A stretch of 64,000 nucleotides of DNA from Ectothiorhodospiraceae bacterium BW-2 (GCA_008375315.1 CP032507.1:2665001-2729000); one strand, 5' to 3'. Shown: positions 7,145 to 16,416, numbered from the stretch's first letter. Notes: generated by a model from the sequence alone, not told the origin. Made by a program: numbers and translations.

Positions 7145-10100
7145 CTAGGCATTAACTGTGAACTCATTTGCAATAAGCTCTGCTTGTTTCAGCACCGTTT
7201 CTGTTGCCAACTTTTGCATATCAGGTGGATACCCATACTGCCTAAGTGTGCGCTTAATTATCACTTTCAGTTTGGCTCGAACGCTTTCTTTTATTGTCCA
7301 GTCTATAGAAGCGTTTTGTTTTACACGCTCCGTTAAAACCACAGCCAGTTCTCTTAATTTATCGTGTTGCATCAGCTCTTTAGCACTTTTATTATCGGCA
7401 ACTGCCGTATAAAAAGCATACTCAAATTCGGTTAACCCAAGTTCGCTAGCTTCATCATCCATGTTAATAATTTCTTTGCTCAACTTAATCAGCTCATCCA
7501 TGACCTCAGCAGCAGTTAACACTTTATTGTGGTATTTTTTGATGGCATTTTCCAGCATCTCCATCAATGACTTGCTTTTTACCAAATTTTTTCTTGAGCG
7601 AGATTTTAATTCATCATTGAGTAACTTCTTCAAGACTTCTAAAGCAACATTCTTATGCTCCATGCCTTTAAGTTCTAACAAAAACTCTTCTGATAGAATG
7701 GAAATATCAGGCTTTTTAATCCCTGCCGCATCAAACACATCAACCACTTGCTCAGAAACCAATGCCTTATCTATGACTTGCCTAATGGTGGTTTCTATCT
7801 CTTCATCGCTTCGCCCTGTTCCAGTGCTATCAAATTTGACCAGACGCGCCTTTACCGCCTGAAAAAATGCCACCTCATCTTTAATGTCCATTGCCTGATC
7901 ATGCGGTATTGCAATAGCAAAGGCTTTGGATAAACCATTGACTTCATTGACAAAACGTTTTTTGCCATTTTCCAAGCCTAAAATATGGTCTTCCGCCGCT
8001 AAAATGAGCGATAGCTTTTGCGCCGTATCAGCAGAAAAATAATTCTCGTAAGCAAAACCATGAAAAAGCTGAGAAACCACTTCAAGTTTTTCTAGCATTA
8101 ACTCTACCGCTTGTTTTTGCAGGATAGTGGGGTCGCCTTTGCCACCCGCGTCAGAATAAAAAGAGAGGGCTTTTTTCAAGTCAGAGGCTATTCCCAAATA
8201 GTCCACAATCAAGCCACCTGGTTTATCCTTATAAACCCGATTAACCCGTGCAATCGCCTGCATCAGATTATGCCCTTTCATCGGCTTATCAATATAAAGG
8301 GTGTGCAAACTCGGTGCGTCAAATCCAGTCAGCCACATATCCCGCACAATCACCAACTTCAAAGGATCATCAGGATGTTTCATCCTGTCTGCCAAGGTCT
8401 TTCTTTGTGTTTTGGTCGTGTGATGTTTGGCAATTTCAGGACCATCCGATGAGCTGGAGGTCATCACCACTTTAATCACCCCTTTATCCAAATCATCCGA
8501 ATGCCAGTCAGGTTTTATTTTGATGATTTGGGCATAGAGTTCAGCAGCAATACGGCGACTCATGGAGACAATCATGCCCTTGCCATCAAACGCTTCTTGG
8601 CGTTGGTCAAAATGGCTAACAATATCCTTGGCAATATTTTTGATGCGATTTTCACTGCCAATCAACGCTTCTAGCTGTGTCCACTTGGCTTTGGCTTTTT
8701 GTGTTTCAGTCAGATCATCTTGTGCCAGTTCGTCATCCAGCCCTGTATCTAAATTGGCAACCAGTTGTTTGCCTTCTTCGCTTAAATTGACTTTGGCTAA
8801 ACGGCTTTCATAATAGATACGCACCGTTGCCCCATCTTCAACGGCTTGGGCAATATCATAAACATCAATATAATTGCCAAATACCGCAGGCGTATTGGTG
8901 TCGGTACTTTCTATCGGCGTACCCGTAAAGCCAAGATAGGTCGCATTGGGCAAGGCATCGCGCATATACTTAGCAAAGCCATAAACGACTTTTTTACCCA
9001 CCACATTACCTTGTTCGTCCTTGTCATCAACGGTTTTTGCCTTAAATCCATACTGGGTGCGGTGTGCTTCGTCGGCAATCACCACAATATTTTCCCGAGC
9101 CGATAAGGTATCAAACACATTACCCTCATCCGGCTGAAATTTTTGAATGGTGGAAAATATTACCCCACCCGAGGCAACCTGTAATAACTCTTTGAGTTGA
9201 TCGCGGTTCTCTACCTGTTTGGGTTCCTGGCGTAACAGTTGCGTTGAGGCAGCAAAAGTATCAAACAGCTGATCATCCAGATCGTTGCGATCCGTAATCA
9301 TTAAAATAGTAGGATTATCCAATGCCAGTACAATCTTACCCGTATAGAAAACCATGGATAAAGACTTGCCACTCCCTTGGGTGTGCCACACCACACCGCC
9401 TTTACGGTCGCCTTTGGGCTGGCTTTTTACGCCCGCCACACCATAACTGGCAGGGTCTTCCATTACCTGACTAACAGGCGTTTGCCTGTCTTTATCAGAG
9501 AAGCCCAGCGTATGCCCAGTTGCCCGTAAGGTCGATTCCACCGCACGGTTGACCGCATAGTATTGATGGTAGGCCGCCAGTTTTTTTACCGTTTCAATCG
9601 TCACCACACCTGTTTTTGGATCTTCGGTTTTAGACTTCTCAAACACAATAAAATGACGAATCAAATCCAGCAGGGTTTCTTTCGCCAGCATCCCTTTAAT
9701 CAAGGTTTCCAACCGGCTGACCAGATTCGAGGCCTCGATCTTGCCATCAGCCGTTTTCCAGCTCATAAAACGGCTGAGTCCTGCCGACAATGCGCCTGCC
9801 TTCGCCTCAAGACCATCGGAAATAATCATCAAGCCGTTATAGGTAAACAGGCTGGGAATGGCTTGTTTATAGGTTTGTAGCTGTTTGAAAGCCGATTTAA
9901 TCGTGGCGTTTTCATCGGCGGCATTTTTAAGCTCAATCACCACCAACGGCAAGCCATTCACAAACAGCACCACATCAGGGCGTTTATTCACCCCGTTTTC
10001 AATCACGGTCAACTGGTTTGCCACCACAAAATCATTGTTTTCTGGGTTAGCAAAATCCACCAGCCACACCAGATCACCTCTTTGGTTGCCATCTTTTTGA

Positions 10101-10402
10101 TAACTCACTTTTACCCCTTCGGTGAGTAGTCGATGGAAGCGCTCGTTATTGCTGAGTAATTCAGGGGAGTGAATGCGGGAGATCTCTTTGATAGCTTCCT
10201 GCCGCGCTTCAAGGGGAATGGTCGGGTTGATTCTGTCAACCGCATCCGACAAACGAGAAGATAATAAAACATCATCAAAATCATTGCGTAGTGGATTGTC
10301 GCTATCAGGGGCAATATCAGGGGCGTAAATGTATTCGTAGCCCTGCTTTTCCAGCAATTCAATACAAAAGGTTTCAATGGTGTTTTCGGTGATTCGGGTC
10401 AT
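7145..10402 (-). CDS. hsdR: Type I restriction endonuclease subunit HsdR
   Basis: The 1085-residue motor/nuclease subunit starts with a PD-(D/E)xK nuclease (RPDVVLF followed by VVIELKNA near residues 140-157). The SF2 translocase follows: Walker A TQGSGKS (about residue 340), DEAH box IADEAHRTQ, and motif III GFTGTPIES. The C-terminal helical region binds the methyltransferase core. Its length is normal for the family and no frameshift is seen. The ATG overlaps the fic stop by 4 bp, so it is the last gene of the hsdM-DUF1016-hsdS-fic-hsdR operon. It cuts unmethylated DNA at a distance after ATP-driven translocation. Confidence 0.95.
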   Translation of the reverse strand: MTRITENTIETFCIELLEKQGYEYIYAPDIAPDSDNPLRNDFDDVLLSSRLSDAVDRINPTIPLEARQEAIKEISRIHSPELLSNNERFHRLLTEGVKVSYQKDGNQRGDLVWLVDFANPENNDFVVANQLTVIENGVNKRPDVVLFVNGLPLVVIELKNAADENATIKSAFKQLQTYKQAIPSLFTYNGLMIISDGLEAKAGALSAGLSRFMSWKTADGKIEASNLVSRLETLIKGMLAKETLLDLIRHFIVFEKSKTEDPKTGVVTIETVKKLAAYHQYYAVNRAVESTLRATGHTLGFSDKDRQTPVSQVMEDPASYGVAGVKSQPKGDRKGGVVWHTQGSGKSLSMVFYTGKIVLALDNPTILMITDRNDLDDQLFDTFAASTQLLRQEPKQVENRDQLKELLQVASGGVIFSTIQKFQPDEGNVFDTLSARENIVVIADEAHRTQYGFKAKTVDDKDEQGNVVGKKVVYGFAKYMRDALPNATYLGFTGTPIESTDTNTPAVFGNYIDVYDIAQAVEDGATVRIYYESRLAKVNLSEEGKQLVANLDTGLDDELAQDDLTETQKAKAKWTQLEALIGSENRIKNIAKDIVSHFDQRQEAFDGKGMIVSMSRRIAAELYAQIIKIKPDWHSDDLDKGVIKVVMTSSSSDGPEIAKHHTTKTQRKTLADRMKHPDDPLKLVIVRDMWLTGFDAPSLHTLYIDKPMKGHNLMQAIARVNRVYKDKPGGLIVDYLGIASDLKKALSFYSDAGGKGDPTILQKQAVELMLEKLEVVSQLFHGFAYENYFSADTAQKLSLILAAEDHILGLENGKKRFVNEVNGLSKAFAIAIPHDQAMDIKDEVAFFQAVKARLVKFDSTGTGRSDEEIETTIRQVIDKALVSEQVVDVFDAAGIKKPDISILSEEFLLELKGMEHKNVALEVLKKLLNDELKSRSRKNLVKSKSLMEMLENAIKKYHNKVLTAAEVMDELIKLSKEIINMDDEASELGLTEFEYAFYTAVADNKSAKELMQHDKLRELAVVLTERVKQNASIDWTIKESVRAKLKVIIKRTLRQYGYPPDMQKLATETVLKQAELIANEFTVNA

Positions 10403-11382
10403 ATAGAATGCTTCCTGTATTTTTGTTTGGGGCTACGAGGGCTATCAGGATATTGCATCTCAATGGAGTGCTGCTTCAAAGCAGGTTCAAGATAATTCTT
10501 TCTGAATGTTGGCTTATGGGACAAGCCTAATAACTGCATGATTTCCGCTGCACTTAACCAGTCATCTGGCAATACAGTAAGCATTTTTTTTACTTGGTCG
10601 CTTACTTGGTCGCTTACTTGGTCGCTGATCGGTAACGAGGAGATGGCAGCCAAAATAGTTTGACACATGTAAACGATAAATAGCGTACTTTCACCCGCTG
10701 CCCCTGATTGCTCCAGTGCCTTGTAATAATCTTGCTGTTTGCTTTTAATCATATTTTCAACGGGAATAAGGGAAAACACGGCGTTCCAGTGATTTAGCAT
10801 CAGATACTGCCAAAAACGCCCCATGCGACCATTGCCGTCTTCAAACGGATGAATAAATTCAAACTCATAATGAAACACGCTGCTGCTGATTAACGGGTGC
10901 GTTGTGGTGGTGTTTAGCCAGTCAAACAATTCAGCCATCAAGCCGGAAACCTGATTGGCAGGGGGGGCGATATGACCCACCCCTTCTGCACCATAAACAC
11001 CGACTGCCTTATGACGATACTGCCCCGCACGGTTGAGTAAATCTCCCATCAGCAACCGATGGGCTTGTAATAAGTGTTCCTGATTTTGGTAATTGAAGCT
11101 ATCCGCCTGTTGGTACAATAAAATAGCCCCCTGAGCCTCGCTGATTTCTCGCATCGGTGCCAGTACCGTTTTACCTTCCAATACAGCGGTAATCTGTTGT
11201 TCATTCAGCGTATTGCCCTCAATCTGCAACGTGCCGGTAATGGTCTTAATCTGGCTGATTTTTCGCAGTTGAATAGCTTGGGGGCTATGTTGTAAATGAT
11301 CCAATCGGCCTAAAGCATGAGAGACCTTGGCAAGCAAATCGATGATTTCATCTGTCAGGGTAAAGGGTGGGCGGTAACTCAT
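10399..11382 (-). CDS. Fic family protein (probable AMPylator) inside the hsd operon
   Basis: The 327-residue protein has the Fic motif HPFEDGNGRMGR (about residue 180), where the His activates the target hydroxyl and DGNGR holds ATP phosphates. Near the N terminus the TLQIEGN stretch fits the (S/T)xxxE(G/N) inhibitory helix, so the enzyme is probably self-inhibited (class II). A winged-helix-like tail is preceded by three tandem SDQV repeats. Start and stop overlap hsdR and hsdS by 4 bp each, so it is cotranslated with the RM system. Fic proteins transfer AMP or related groups onto proteins; the target here is unknown. Confidence 0.87.
   Translation of the reverse strand: MSYRPPFTLTDEIIDLLAKVSHALGRLDHLQHSPQAIQLRKISQIKTITGTLQIEGNTLNEQQITAVLEGKTVLAPMREISEAQGAILLYQQADSFNYQNQEHLLQAHRLLMGDLLNRAGQYRHKAVGVYGAEGVGHIAPPANQVSGLMAELFDWLNTTTTHPLISSSVFHYEFEFIHPFEDGNGRMGRFWQYLMLNHWNAVFSLIPVENMIKSKQQDYYKALEQSGAAGESTLFIVYMCQTILAAISSLPISDQVSDQVSDQVKKMLTVLPDDWLSAAEIMQLLGLSHKPTFRKNYLEPALKQHSIEMQYPDSPRSPKQKYRKHSI
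10592..10627 (-). repeat. 12-bp tandem repeat (3 copies) inside fic
   Basis: ACTTGGTCGCTT occurs three times in a row (last base varies), encoding the SDQV repeats of the Fic protein linker. Its length is a multiple of three, so copy-number change would not alter the frame. Confidence 0.85.
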
Positions 11383-12491
11383 AGTGCCTCTGCGGATAGA
11401 TTGACCCGTATTTCACCGCTCATGAGTTTGGGGAGGAGTGTGTCGCGGAGGGATTCGAGGGTACGGATTTGTCGGCAATTCTTTATTACCTTGTCATTAA
11501 TTGGTTTAACCTCAGACTCAAACTTGCTCACCAAATCTTCAGGTGGTATTACGACTTCCATTTTCTGAAAATCTCCCTTGCTGATAGAGCCAAACACTGT
11601 TCCCTCATCGTTGAATTTCTTTATTTCTTCCATCAAAGATTCAAGTTTAAAGTATGTATATGTATAAAATTCGTGATTATCTTTATACCGAAATGCTGCC
11701 ACACCCCGACCAATACAGCATTCTTGTTCTGCCATATTTTGAGCACCTACAGGAGCTCTTACGCTGATAAGCGTATCAAAGGGTTTAGCTAGTCTTTTTT
11801 GTTCGGTTGTAAAAATTCGCTCAGTTGGAAAACGAAAACCAAAATCAGCATTACCTTGAAACATAGGTATTCCAATACCTGCTTCATTAAATGAACCCCC
11901 TGGTGGAGATTGCCCCATTGTGAAGTCAAACTCTTCAGAAAGCACTCCTTCCTCCCAATCCTCCCCAGCCTCTTCCACAAACCACTGCCGAAACAGCGTT
12001 TCAGCCATTTGTTCAAGGGTTTTGTTCTGGCGGTGGAGTAGGTCGATTTTGTCGTCTAAACTGCTTAGTACCTCAGCTATGGCTTTTTGTTCGGGGAGGG
12101 GTGGGAGAGTAATGTATGCATTACTTAAGTCAGTAATAGTAATTTGAGATTGTGCTGAACCACTATCTAAATACCTTAATGTTTCGATATTGTAGTAATA
12201 ATAGATAAATTTGCTATTTACAGTTTCTTTATCGAAATCCATTTTCAGGGAAAGGTTTGTTAGGTAACATTTTTCTTTTACTATTTTCACATCACCTGTT
12301 CCACCAACTCCTCTCGCTACAACAATCAGATCATTTTTACTACAGTTGAATTCGGGGTAAAAATATTGGTACTTGTATCCAGAAAAAGTTGGGTAAATAC
12401 CGGTATTCAATGCTTCTTTTTTTGGCATTTTTCCATATGAAAAAGTACCAACGTCTCCCAAACGATATTCCAACCACTCACTCATCCCCAA
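11379..12491 (-). CDS. hsdS: Type I RM specificity subunit HsdS
   Basis: The 370-residue protein has two target recognition domains, each followed by a conserved helical spacer: TRD1 begins WLEYRLGDVGTFSYGK and ends in LPPLPEQKAIAEVLSSLDDKI; TRD2 (TMGQSPPGGSFNEAG) ends with LRDTLLPKLMSGEI. The two half-sites of the DNA target are read by these domains. It is somewhat shorter than many HsdS proteins (about 400 or more) but both TRDs and spacers are present. It overlaps the DUF1016 gene by 14 bp and fic by 4 bp. Confidence 0.92.
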   Translation of the reverse strand: MGMSEWLEYRLGDVGTFSYGKMPKKEALNTGIYPTFSGYKYQYFYPEFNCSKNDLIVVARGVGGTGDVKIVKEKCYLTNLSLKMDFDKETVNSKFIYYYYNIETLRYLDSGSAQSQITITDLSNAYITLPPLPEQKAIAEVLSSLDDKIDLLHRQNKTLEQMAETLFRQWFVEEAGEDWEEGVLSEEFDFTMGQSPPGGSFNEAGIGIPMFQGNADFGFRFPTERIFTTEQKRLAKPFDTLISVRAPVGAQNMAEQECCIGRGVAAFRYKDNHEFYTYTYFKLESLMEEIKKFNDEGTVFGSISKGDFQKMEVVIPPEDLVSKFESEVKPINDKVIKNCRQIRTLESLRDTLLPKLMSGEIRVNLSAEAL

Positions 12492-13542
12492 CCTCCAATC
12501 TCAATTCTGCTTCCTCAATCGCTTTATGCAACTTCGCTTGCAATACTTCTTTTGATGGCAGCTTCAACCAGTATTCCGAGATATGAATATCATCCTGTTC
12601 CAGTTCCATCAGTTCGACCACTTCCTGATCTTTGCTGCTGCATAATAAAATCGCAATCGGTGGGTTTTCGTCAGCTTGTTGTTCGTGTTTTGCCAGCCAT
12701 TTGAGATACAGCTCAACTTGCCCTTTGTATTCGGGCTTAAATTCACCGAGCTTGAGTTCAATCAACACCAAACGCTTTAAGCTGCGGTGATAGAACAGTA
12801 AGTCCAGATAATAGTCATTGCCACCGATTTGCAGGCGTTTTTGCCGCGCCATAAAAGCAAAGTCACTGCCGAGTTCCAGTATGAACTGTTCCAGTTTATG
12901 CAAAATGGCATTTTCTAAATCTTTTTCGCTGAAGTTGTCCTGTAGATCGAGAAAATCGAGTAGGTAAGGGTCTTTTAAATGCAGCTAAAGGGATTGTTGT
13001 TGCTCATTACCCAAGTTTGCCAATGCTTGCCGGATGACTTGTTCGGGCTGTTTGGCAATGGCACTGCGTTCAAATAACATGCCGTCCATGCGTTGTCGCA
13101 GGGTGCGGACTGACCAGCCCTCATGGCTGCTCATCTGGGTGTAAAATTCACGTTGAATACCGTTGTCGAGTTTGATTAGCTCAACAAAATGAGACCAGCT
13201 CAATTGTTGTGACAGTGTCGCAACAATCTTTTCATCATCGAATGACAGATAAAATTTCACCATGCGGGTCAAGGATGAGTAAGTAAAGCCTTTGCCAAAC
13301 TCTCCAGTTAATTGCTGAGCGAGTTGTTTCATGGTTTGCTTACCGTATTCTGCACGGTTATCGTCCAAAACCTGCGTTTGAATCTGTTTACCAATCTGCC
13401 AATAAGTAACGGTCAATATCTGATTGACCTGCCTAACAACCGTTGATTTTGCATTAGTAATCAGTTGCCTGAGCTCTGCATACAACTTTTGGTATTCAGC
13501 AGGGGGTTGTATTGGGGGGTGTTCTTTTTTCTTAGCCATCAA
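12478..13542 (-). pseudogene. yhcG: DUF1016/YhcG-type PD-(D/E)xK nuclease gene interrupted by one amber codon
   Basis: The N-terminal part (13542-12985, 185 codons) is a YhcG_N domain (YWQIGKQI, YGKQTMKQLAQQL). It ends at TAG (12987-12985). Translation continues in exactly the same frame as LHLKDPYLLDFLDLQ and into the YhcG nuclease domain (DLLFYHRSLKRLVLIELKLG, with the ExK of the active site) to the stop at 12478. So a single in-frame nonsense codon splits an otherwise intact gene of about 354 codons. The second half has only a TTG as possible restart. The gene overlaps hsdM by 11 bp and hsdS by 14 bp. Either it is a recent pseudogene or the TAG is read through; the sequence cannot decide. 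Confidence 0.85.
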
Positions 13543-15076
13543 CTTTCACCTTCGCCAGATTCTCCAAAATCCGCTGATTGAGTTCGGCTTCTTCTTTTAA
13601 CTGTCCTTCAAACTCGGCTTTTAAACTGGCAAACCGTTCGGCAAAATCAAAATCATCCTCTTCCTCTGCCAAGCCCACATACCGCCCTGGGGTCAGCACA
13701 TAATCCAGCTCTTTGACTCGTTCAATGGGTGCGGCATGACAAAAGCCTTTGACATCCTCATAATCACCTTCAGGATTGCGCCAGTTGTGATAAGTGCCTG
13801 CAATGGTTTGTATATCCTCAGCAGACAGCTCACGGGTTCGGCGGTTGATTAAATGCCCCCTATTGCGGGCATCAATAAACAGAATTTCATGGGTGCGATT
13901 ACGAAACTTGCCATTGGCACGGTTACGGCTCAAAAACCACAGTGAGGCGGGGATTTGGGTATTTAAAAACAGTTTGGCAGGCAGGTTGACAATGCAATCG
14001 ATCAATCCCGCTTCAACCAAGGCGGCTCGTATATCACCTTCGCCCGATGTTTTGGAGGTCAACGCCCCTTTTGCCAACACAAAGCCTGCTTGTCCACTAG
14101 GGGCAAGGTGGTAGATAAAGTGCTGTATCCATGCGTAGTTGGCATTGCCTGTAGGCGGTGTGCCGTATTGCCAGCGCCCATCTTTACGCAGTAGATCGCC
14201 GCTCCAGTCGCTGACATTAAACGGAGGATTGGCGATAATGTAATCGGCTTTCAGGTCTTTATGGGCATCATTTAAAAATGAGCCTTCGTTATTCCATTTG
14301 ACTTGTGAGCTATCAATACCCCGAATGGCCAAATTCATTTTTGCTAGTCGCCAAGTGGTCTGGTTGCTCTCCTGCCCGTAAATGGAAATATCGTTTATTT
14401 TGCCTCGATGTTCGGATACAAATTCTTCTGACTGCACAAACATCCCGCCTGAACCACAGCAAGGGTCAAGCACCCGCCCTTGATAGGGTTCGAGCATTTC
14501 CACCAATAATTCAACGACACTTCTCGGTGTATAGAATTGCCCACCTTTTTTACCTTCTGCCAAGGCAAATTCGCCAAGGAAATATTCAAACACATGCCCC
14601 AACACATCGGCACTGCGAGACTTGGCATCCCCCAAGGCAATATTGCCAATCAGGTCGATAAGCTCACCTAAACTGGTCGGATCAAGATTCTGTCTGGCGT
14701 AGACTTTTGGAAGCACGCCTTTTAATGAGGTATTTTCCTTTTCGATAGCATCCATTGCCTCATCAACGGTTTTGCCAATCGTCGGTTGTTTTGCATGGGC
14801 TTGCAGATGTGACCAGCGAGCATCTGCTGGTACAAAAAATACATTCTCGGCTTTGTATTCATCCTTGTCTTCGGGGTCAGCCCCAGCAAATTCGCCTTCA
14901 CCTGCTTGTAATTGAGCGTATAGCTCCTCAAAGGCATCAGAAATATATTTAAGAAAAATCAAACCCAAGACAACATGTTTATACTCAGCCGCATCAATGT
15001 TTTTGCGCAACTTGTCAGCCGATTTCCAAAGCTGTTTTTCCAGTGATTCTTCTGGTACTTCTTTCTTCTTTACCAT
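13532..15076 (-). CDS. hsdM: Type I RM methyltransferase subunit HsdM
   Basis: The 514-residue protein has an N-terminal HsdM helical domain ([13 protein letters not shown]) and an N6-adenine methyltransferase domain with motif [11 protein letters not shown] and motif IV NPPF ([10 protein letters not shown]). The ATG at 15076 is chosen over an upstream in-frame start at 15139 because GGAG lies 9 bp before it and the conserved domain starts just after. It leads the operon and with HsdS makes the modification enzyme. Promoter sequence must lie between attC site 3 and the ATG or further upstream across the cassette border. Confidence 0.94.
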   Translation of the reverse strand: MVKKKEVPEESLEKQLWKSADKLRKNIDAAEYKHVVLGLIFLKYISDAFEELYAQLQAGEGEFAGADPEDKDEYKAENVFFVPADARWSHLQAHAKQPTIGKTVDEAMDAIEKENTSLKGVLPKVYARQNLDPTSLGELIDLIGNIALGDAKSRSADVLGHVFEYFLGEFALAEGKKGGQFYTPRSVVELLVEMLEPYQGRVLDPCCGSGGMFVQSEEFVSEHRGKINDISIYGQESNQTTWRLAKMNLAIRGIDSSQVKWNNEGSFLNDAHKDLKADYIIANPPFNVSDWSGDLLRKDGRWQYGTPPTGNANYAWIQHFIYHLAPSGQAGFVLAKGALTSKTSGEGDIRAALVEAGLIDCIVNLPAKLFLNTQIPASLWFLSRNRANGKFRNRTHEILFIDARNRGHLINRRTRELSAEDIQTIAGTYHNWRNPEGDYEDVKGFCHAAPIERVKELDYVLTPGRYVGLAEEEDDFDFAERFASLKAEFEGQLKEEAELNQRILENLAKVKVDG

Positions 15077-15123
15077 TCTGTCTCCATTGGTTTTTTTACT
15101 ACTGGCAGGTGGTTGTTTTAAGG

Positions 15124-15191
15124 GGCTAACGCTTGCCATCAGCCGACGCTGGAGCGTAGCGGAAGCGGTCGGGTGGATGGCTAAGTTAGGA
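15124..15191 (-). repeat. attC site 3, 3' end of the toxin-antitoxin cassette
   Basis: Minus strand: R'' TCCTAAC (15191-15185) and R' GTTAGCC (15130-15124). The intervening arms pair as CTT-GCCATC-A-n-CCGAC-GCT with three extrahelical bases (A, C, C) in the R''-proximal arm and one mismatch. It begins 8 bp after the toxin stop codon and has the same orientation as the two other sites. The first base of R'' deviates from the RYYYAAC consensus. Confidence 0.72.
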
Positions 15192-15199
15192 TAAATTAG

Positions 15200-15481
15200 T
15201 TAATAGACTTCATCATGTGAACCTATTGCTTCCAACAAGATTGCTTCATCTTCATCATGCTGAACAAACTCAAAAATGATTCTCAAATCATAAGCAACAC
15301 TACAAGCCCATGAACCTTCAAAATTCCCTTTCAGCTTGTGTGTTTTCAATGATGGATGAAAAGCATCTTCAGAAAGCAATTCCAGCGTTGTTTGAATATC
15401 CACTGCTAAATTTGGATTCTTCTTTAATACGCGCTTTGCAGTTCGTACAAATGCAGTAGATTTTATCAACAGCCTGTTCAT
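15200..15481 (-). CDS. RelE/YafQ-type toxin
   Basis: This 93-residue protein fits the ParE/RelE toxin fold of the YafQ group: KSTAFVRTAKRVLKKNP at the N terminus, LHPSLKTHKLKG-like region (FHPSLKTHKLKGNFEGSWACSV in shorter pieces) and the closing strand YDLRIIFEF. Such toxins cleave mRNA on the ribosome. The start overlaps the upstream antitoxin stop by 4 bp, the usual translational coupling of type II toxin-antitoxin operons. An attC site follows directly. Catalytic residues cannot be assigned with certainty. Confidence 0.82.
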   Translation of the reverse strand: MNRLLIKSTAFVRTAKRVLKKNPNLAVDIQTTLELLSEDAFHPSLKTHKLKGNFEGSWACSVAYDLRIIFEFVQHDEDEAILLEAIGSHDEVY

Positions 15482-15693
15482 GACAAAATTGAATTCATTA
15501 TATCCTGTGGTGTTTCAGGAGATAATTTGCCTTGTTGGTACTCTTTACGAGCAGATGATATAAGTGAAGAAATTTCTTGACGGCGATACTCTGCTATACG
15601 ATGACGAACAACATCAATTAAAGATTCTTGTTCATCAAGTGATAGGTGATCGACCGCATCCAATACTTCACTAAACGAAGTTGCCTTAGCCAT
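15478..15693 (-). CDS. Probable antitoxin of the RelE/YafQ-type module
   Basis: The 71-residue, largely helical, charged protein (LDAVDHLSLDEQESLIDVVRH, in pieces EYRRQEISSL and ARKEYQQGKLSPET) precedes and overlaps a RelE-like toxin gene. It resembles the small addiction-module proteins that pair with such toxins, but the DNA-binding fold is not obvious. It would neutralise the toxin and probably repress the operon. The assignment rests mainly on operon position and size. Confidence 0.7.
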   Translation of the reverse strand: MAKATSFSEVLDAVDHLSLDEQESLIDVVRHRIAEYRRQEISSLISSARKEYQQGKLSPETPQDIMNSILS

Positions 15694-15869
15694 TTTAGAT
15701 TCCTTAAAATTAAGTTTTTGCCTTTGTAATAAATAAATAGGGTCAGAGTAGAATTAAACCTTAATTCGGCCTCATTCCCCCCTACACATTCCATTCCACC
15801 AAGTATATCAACCCCGCATCCCATGTCCAGCCTAAATCCACAGCAAGTTACCCAACCTCCACCTAAACC
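15694..15869. other. Spacer upstream of the toxin-antitoxin genes
   Basis: AT-rich, no gene seen. It includes AATAGGGTCAGAGTAG-like sequence at about 15737, a short motif that I have often seen near mobile or repeat sequences; no terminal repeats confirm an element here. Confidence 0.3.
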
Positions 15870-16223
15870 TTAAAAAACTGTCACTCCCTCCGCCCTCGGC
15901 TGCCACTTCTGCCAGCTACCAGTAAACACCGTAGCGCAGTTGTAAGCATCTTGCAGGTAAGCCTGCCGCTTTTCACGGCTAGCACCGGTTTGGGCGATGA
16001 GGGTCTCCCGCAGCGGGTGGTGGGAGCTAATCAGGTACTCGTTACGGGTGTGGAGCCGTTCCAGCAGCGGTAGCGCGGGGATTTGGTCAAATTTGTCTTG
16101 TGCGCCGCGATTGCAGTCGGTACAGGCCAGCACTAAGTTGGCCACGCCATCAATCGGCTTGCCGTCGTCGCACTGTTTCAGTTTGTGGGGGAAGAAGTGA
16201 TCGACATCGGCGGGAATGGCGGC
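15870..16223 (-). pseudogene. HNH endonuclease fragment, 5' truncated
   Basis: In the minus frame ending at 15870 there is VDHFFPHKL, then about 10 residues later DGVANLVLACTDCNRG: the His-rich beta-hairpin and the CxxC/CN of an HNH nuclease. The frame is closed upstream by a stop at about 16224 and has no ATG; the GTG at 16145 would leave out the catalytic His. So the N-terminal half has been lost, probably at a junction near 16215 where a different coding remnant on the plus strand begins. Confidence 0.65.
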
Positions 16224-16401
16224 GGTTTATGCTGAATATTGTGGTGATGCGGGGTATTTTGCGGCTGAGAGGGAGGCTCGGGCGGCTAAATTGGGGGGTT
16301 GGGCGGTTGAAGGGGGGGCAGCAGCGGCCTTGGGAGTGGCGGAAGGGGGAGTAAGTGAGCGGTTGGGTAGGGCTAAAAAAGCGTCAGCCCTTTTTGATTA
16401 G
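16216..16401 (+). pseudogene. Coding remnant, possibly the N terminus of a relaxase-like protein
   Basis: The 61-codon frame on the plus strand (YAEYCGDAGYF, later GGWAVEGGAAAALGVAEGGV) loosely matches the pattern near the N terminus of TrwC-type conjugative relaxases (paired tyrosines, then G-W-G-x-GA-x-LGL). It ends in a short AGGGCT/AGCCCT hairpin and T-run at 16370-16395. The match is to a pattern from memory, not a confirmed homology. It may be a decayed fragment brought in with other mobile DNA. Confidence 0.25.
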
Positions 16402-16416
16402 TATTCATGACCCCAA

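Noticed and set aside
7158-10100. Several plus-strand ORFs of 60-130 codons opposite hsdR
   Set aside because: They lie antisense to an intact, well-conserved hsdR and show no motifs of their own.
16370-16395. Hairpin plus T-run as terminator
   Set aside because: The stem has only 6 bp with an 11-nt loop and lies within a coding remnant; not listed separately.
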